The notes below the pieces were generated by a model. It did not search any database and was not told the origin of the DNA. It worked only from the letters and a program-made list of their open reading frames with translations. Positions 63,666 through 64,000 of a stretch of 64,000 nucleotides of DNA are shown here, in pieces. How positions within the stretch are numbered: the stretch's first letter is position 1; each line of letters begins with the position of its first letter. The DNA lies in assembly GCF_905120475.1 (NCBI RefSeq), contig NZ_CAJHOE010000001.1, forward strand, positions 806,001 through 870,000, written 5' to 3'. Origin of the DNA: Campylobacter suis. Lineage in GTDB: Bacteria > Campylobacterota > Campylobacteria > Campylobacterales > Campylobacteraceae. The position numbers and the translations under genes are program-made.

Positions 63666-64000
63666 TAAAACTCAACCAAACTATTTCCAGCTCTTTGCGT
63701 ATTGGCTAGAGAATCTTTTAAATTTTGTATTTCGTTGTCATCTATACCGTAGTCGTTAAAATTTGTTGAAATTTCTAGCTTAGCAAACATTTCACGTAAT
63801 TTTTTAGAATCATTTGAGCCAAAAATTTCTATCAAAGCATTATCTATATGCTCATATTTTCCACTAATACTATCAATTAACATAGGCAGTGTAAAACTAC
63901 ACGCTATACCATGTGGTATATGCTTATGCGTAGTTATATAATAGCTCATCGCGTGAGCAATGGCTGTTTGAGTGTTTGAAAACGCTAGTCCAGCATACAT
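63665..64000 (-). CDS. C-terminal part of an iron-type alcohol dehydrogenase (start outside window)
   Basis: The 111 visible residues match the C-terminal half of Fe-ADH enzymes: AGLAFSNTQTAIAHAMSYYITTHKHIPHG, including the metal-binding His residues (AHAMS, HIPHG). The frame runs off the right edge. The form (THKHIPHGIACSFTLP) resembles phosphonoacetaldehyde-reductase-type members as I recall them. It overlaps wzx by one base and so belongs to the glycan operon, probably making a small alcohol for the repeat unit. Confidence 0.75.
   Translation of the reverse strand: MYAGLAFSNTQTAIAHAMSYYITTHKHIPHGIACSFTLPMLIDSISGKYEHIDNALIEIFGSNDSKKLREMFAKLEISTNFNDYGIDDNEIQNLKDSLANTQRAGNSLVEF

Noticed and set aside
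1-64000. CRISPR arrays, insertion sequences, prophage or rRNA genes
   Set aside because: No regularly spaced repeats, transposase, integrase or rRNA-like sequence was seen on either strand.

Overview
The window is AT-rich chromosomal DNA of a Campylobacter-type epsilonproteobacterium (Campylobacterota). Three observations support this. The order yajC-secD-secF-DUF6394-leuS-lptE-folC-mfd beside lnt, metK, sstT and pepF, and the grouping rpmB/rpe/dnaQ, match what I recall of Campylobacter genomes. There is a close homologue of the Campylobacter surface binding protein CjaA. Start regions carry TATAAT-like -10 boxes and AAGGA-type ribosome sites. The gene content (Wzx/Wzy glycan locus, PilMNO-like trio, NnrS-like block) suggests a species other than C. 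jejuni, but the species cannot be fixed from this sequence alone. Product names rest on motif reading and recalled family features; no database search was run.

Layout. 1-8.5 kb: tail of a Met/His/Cys-rich protein, NfeD plus an SPFH membrane protein, an NlpE lipoprotein with an NlpE-like periplasmic protein and an MFS exporter, a family of Sel1-repeat lipoproteins (one frameshifted), and a PilM/PilN/PilO-like trio. 8.5-18.5 kb: dnaQ-rpe with a STAS/CheX-like plus HDOD-like signalling pair on the minus strand, rpmB and a K+ channel with a degenerate RCK domain, a possible 26-residue membrane microprotein, ppk, a DUF2249/NnrS-like/DUF59 block, and a seven-tRNA operon made by partial tandem duplication behind a consensus sigma-70 promoter. 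18.6-32.9 kb: an oxygen-sensor-like hemerythrin-GGDEF protein, panC-rimO-tilS, a decayed outer-membrane beta-barrel, an ElaB/YqjD-like triad, prfB, ybaK, uvrB, a small-gene/pseudopilin/priA operon, and a TraT-like lipoprotein.

32.9-54.9 kb is mostly core: cysK-cysE, then a roughly 12.6 kb minus-strand series of closely packed genes from yajC to a MagIII-type glycosylase. This series runs through Sec secretion (yajC, secD, secF), leuS, lptE, a diguanylate cyclase, folC, mfd and a DUF815 ATPase. The plus-strand genes lnt, sstT, pepF, a likely SspB-type ClpXP adaptor and cjaA, together with minus-strand metK, complete this part.

55-64 kb is a more AT-rich surface-polysaccharide locus: Wzz, an initiating sugar-1-phosphate transferase, GT2, a CDP-alcohol phosphatidyltransferase, Wzy, GT4, a CDP-glycerol glycerophosphotransferase-like enzyme, Wzx, and the end of an iron-type alcohol dehydrogenase. 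The set describes a Wzx/Wzy-dependent glycan, probably carrying a polyol-phosphate or phosphonate substituent. It is the most accessory-looking part of the window and runs off the right edge.
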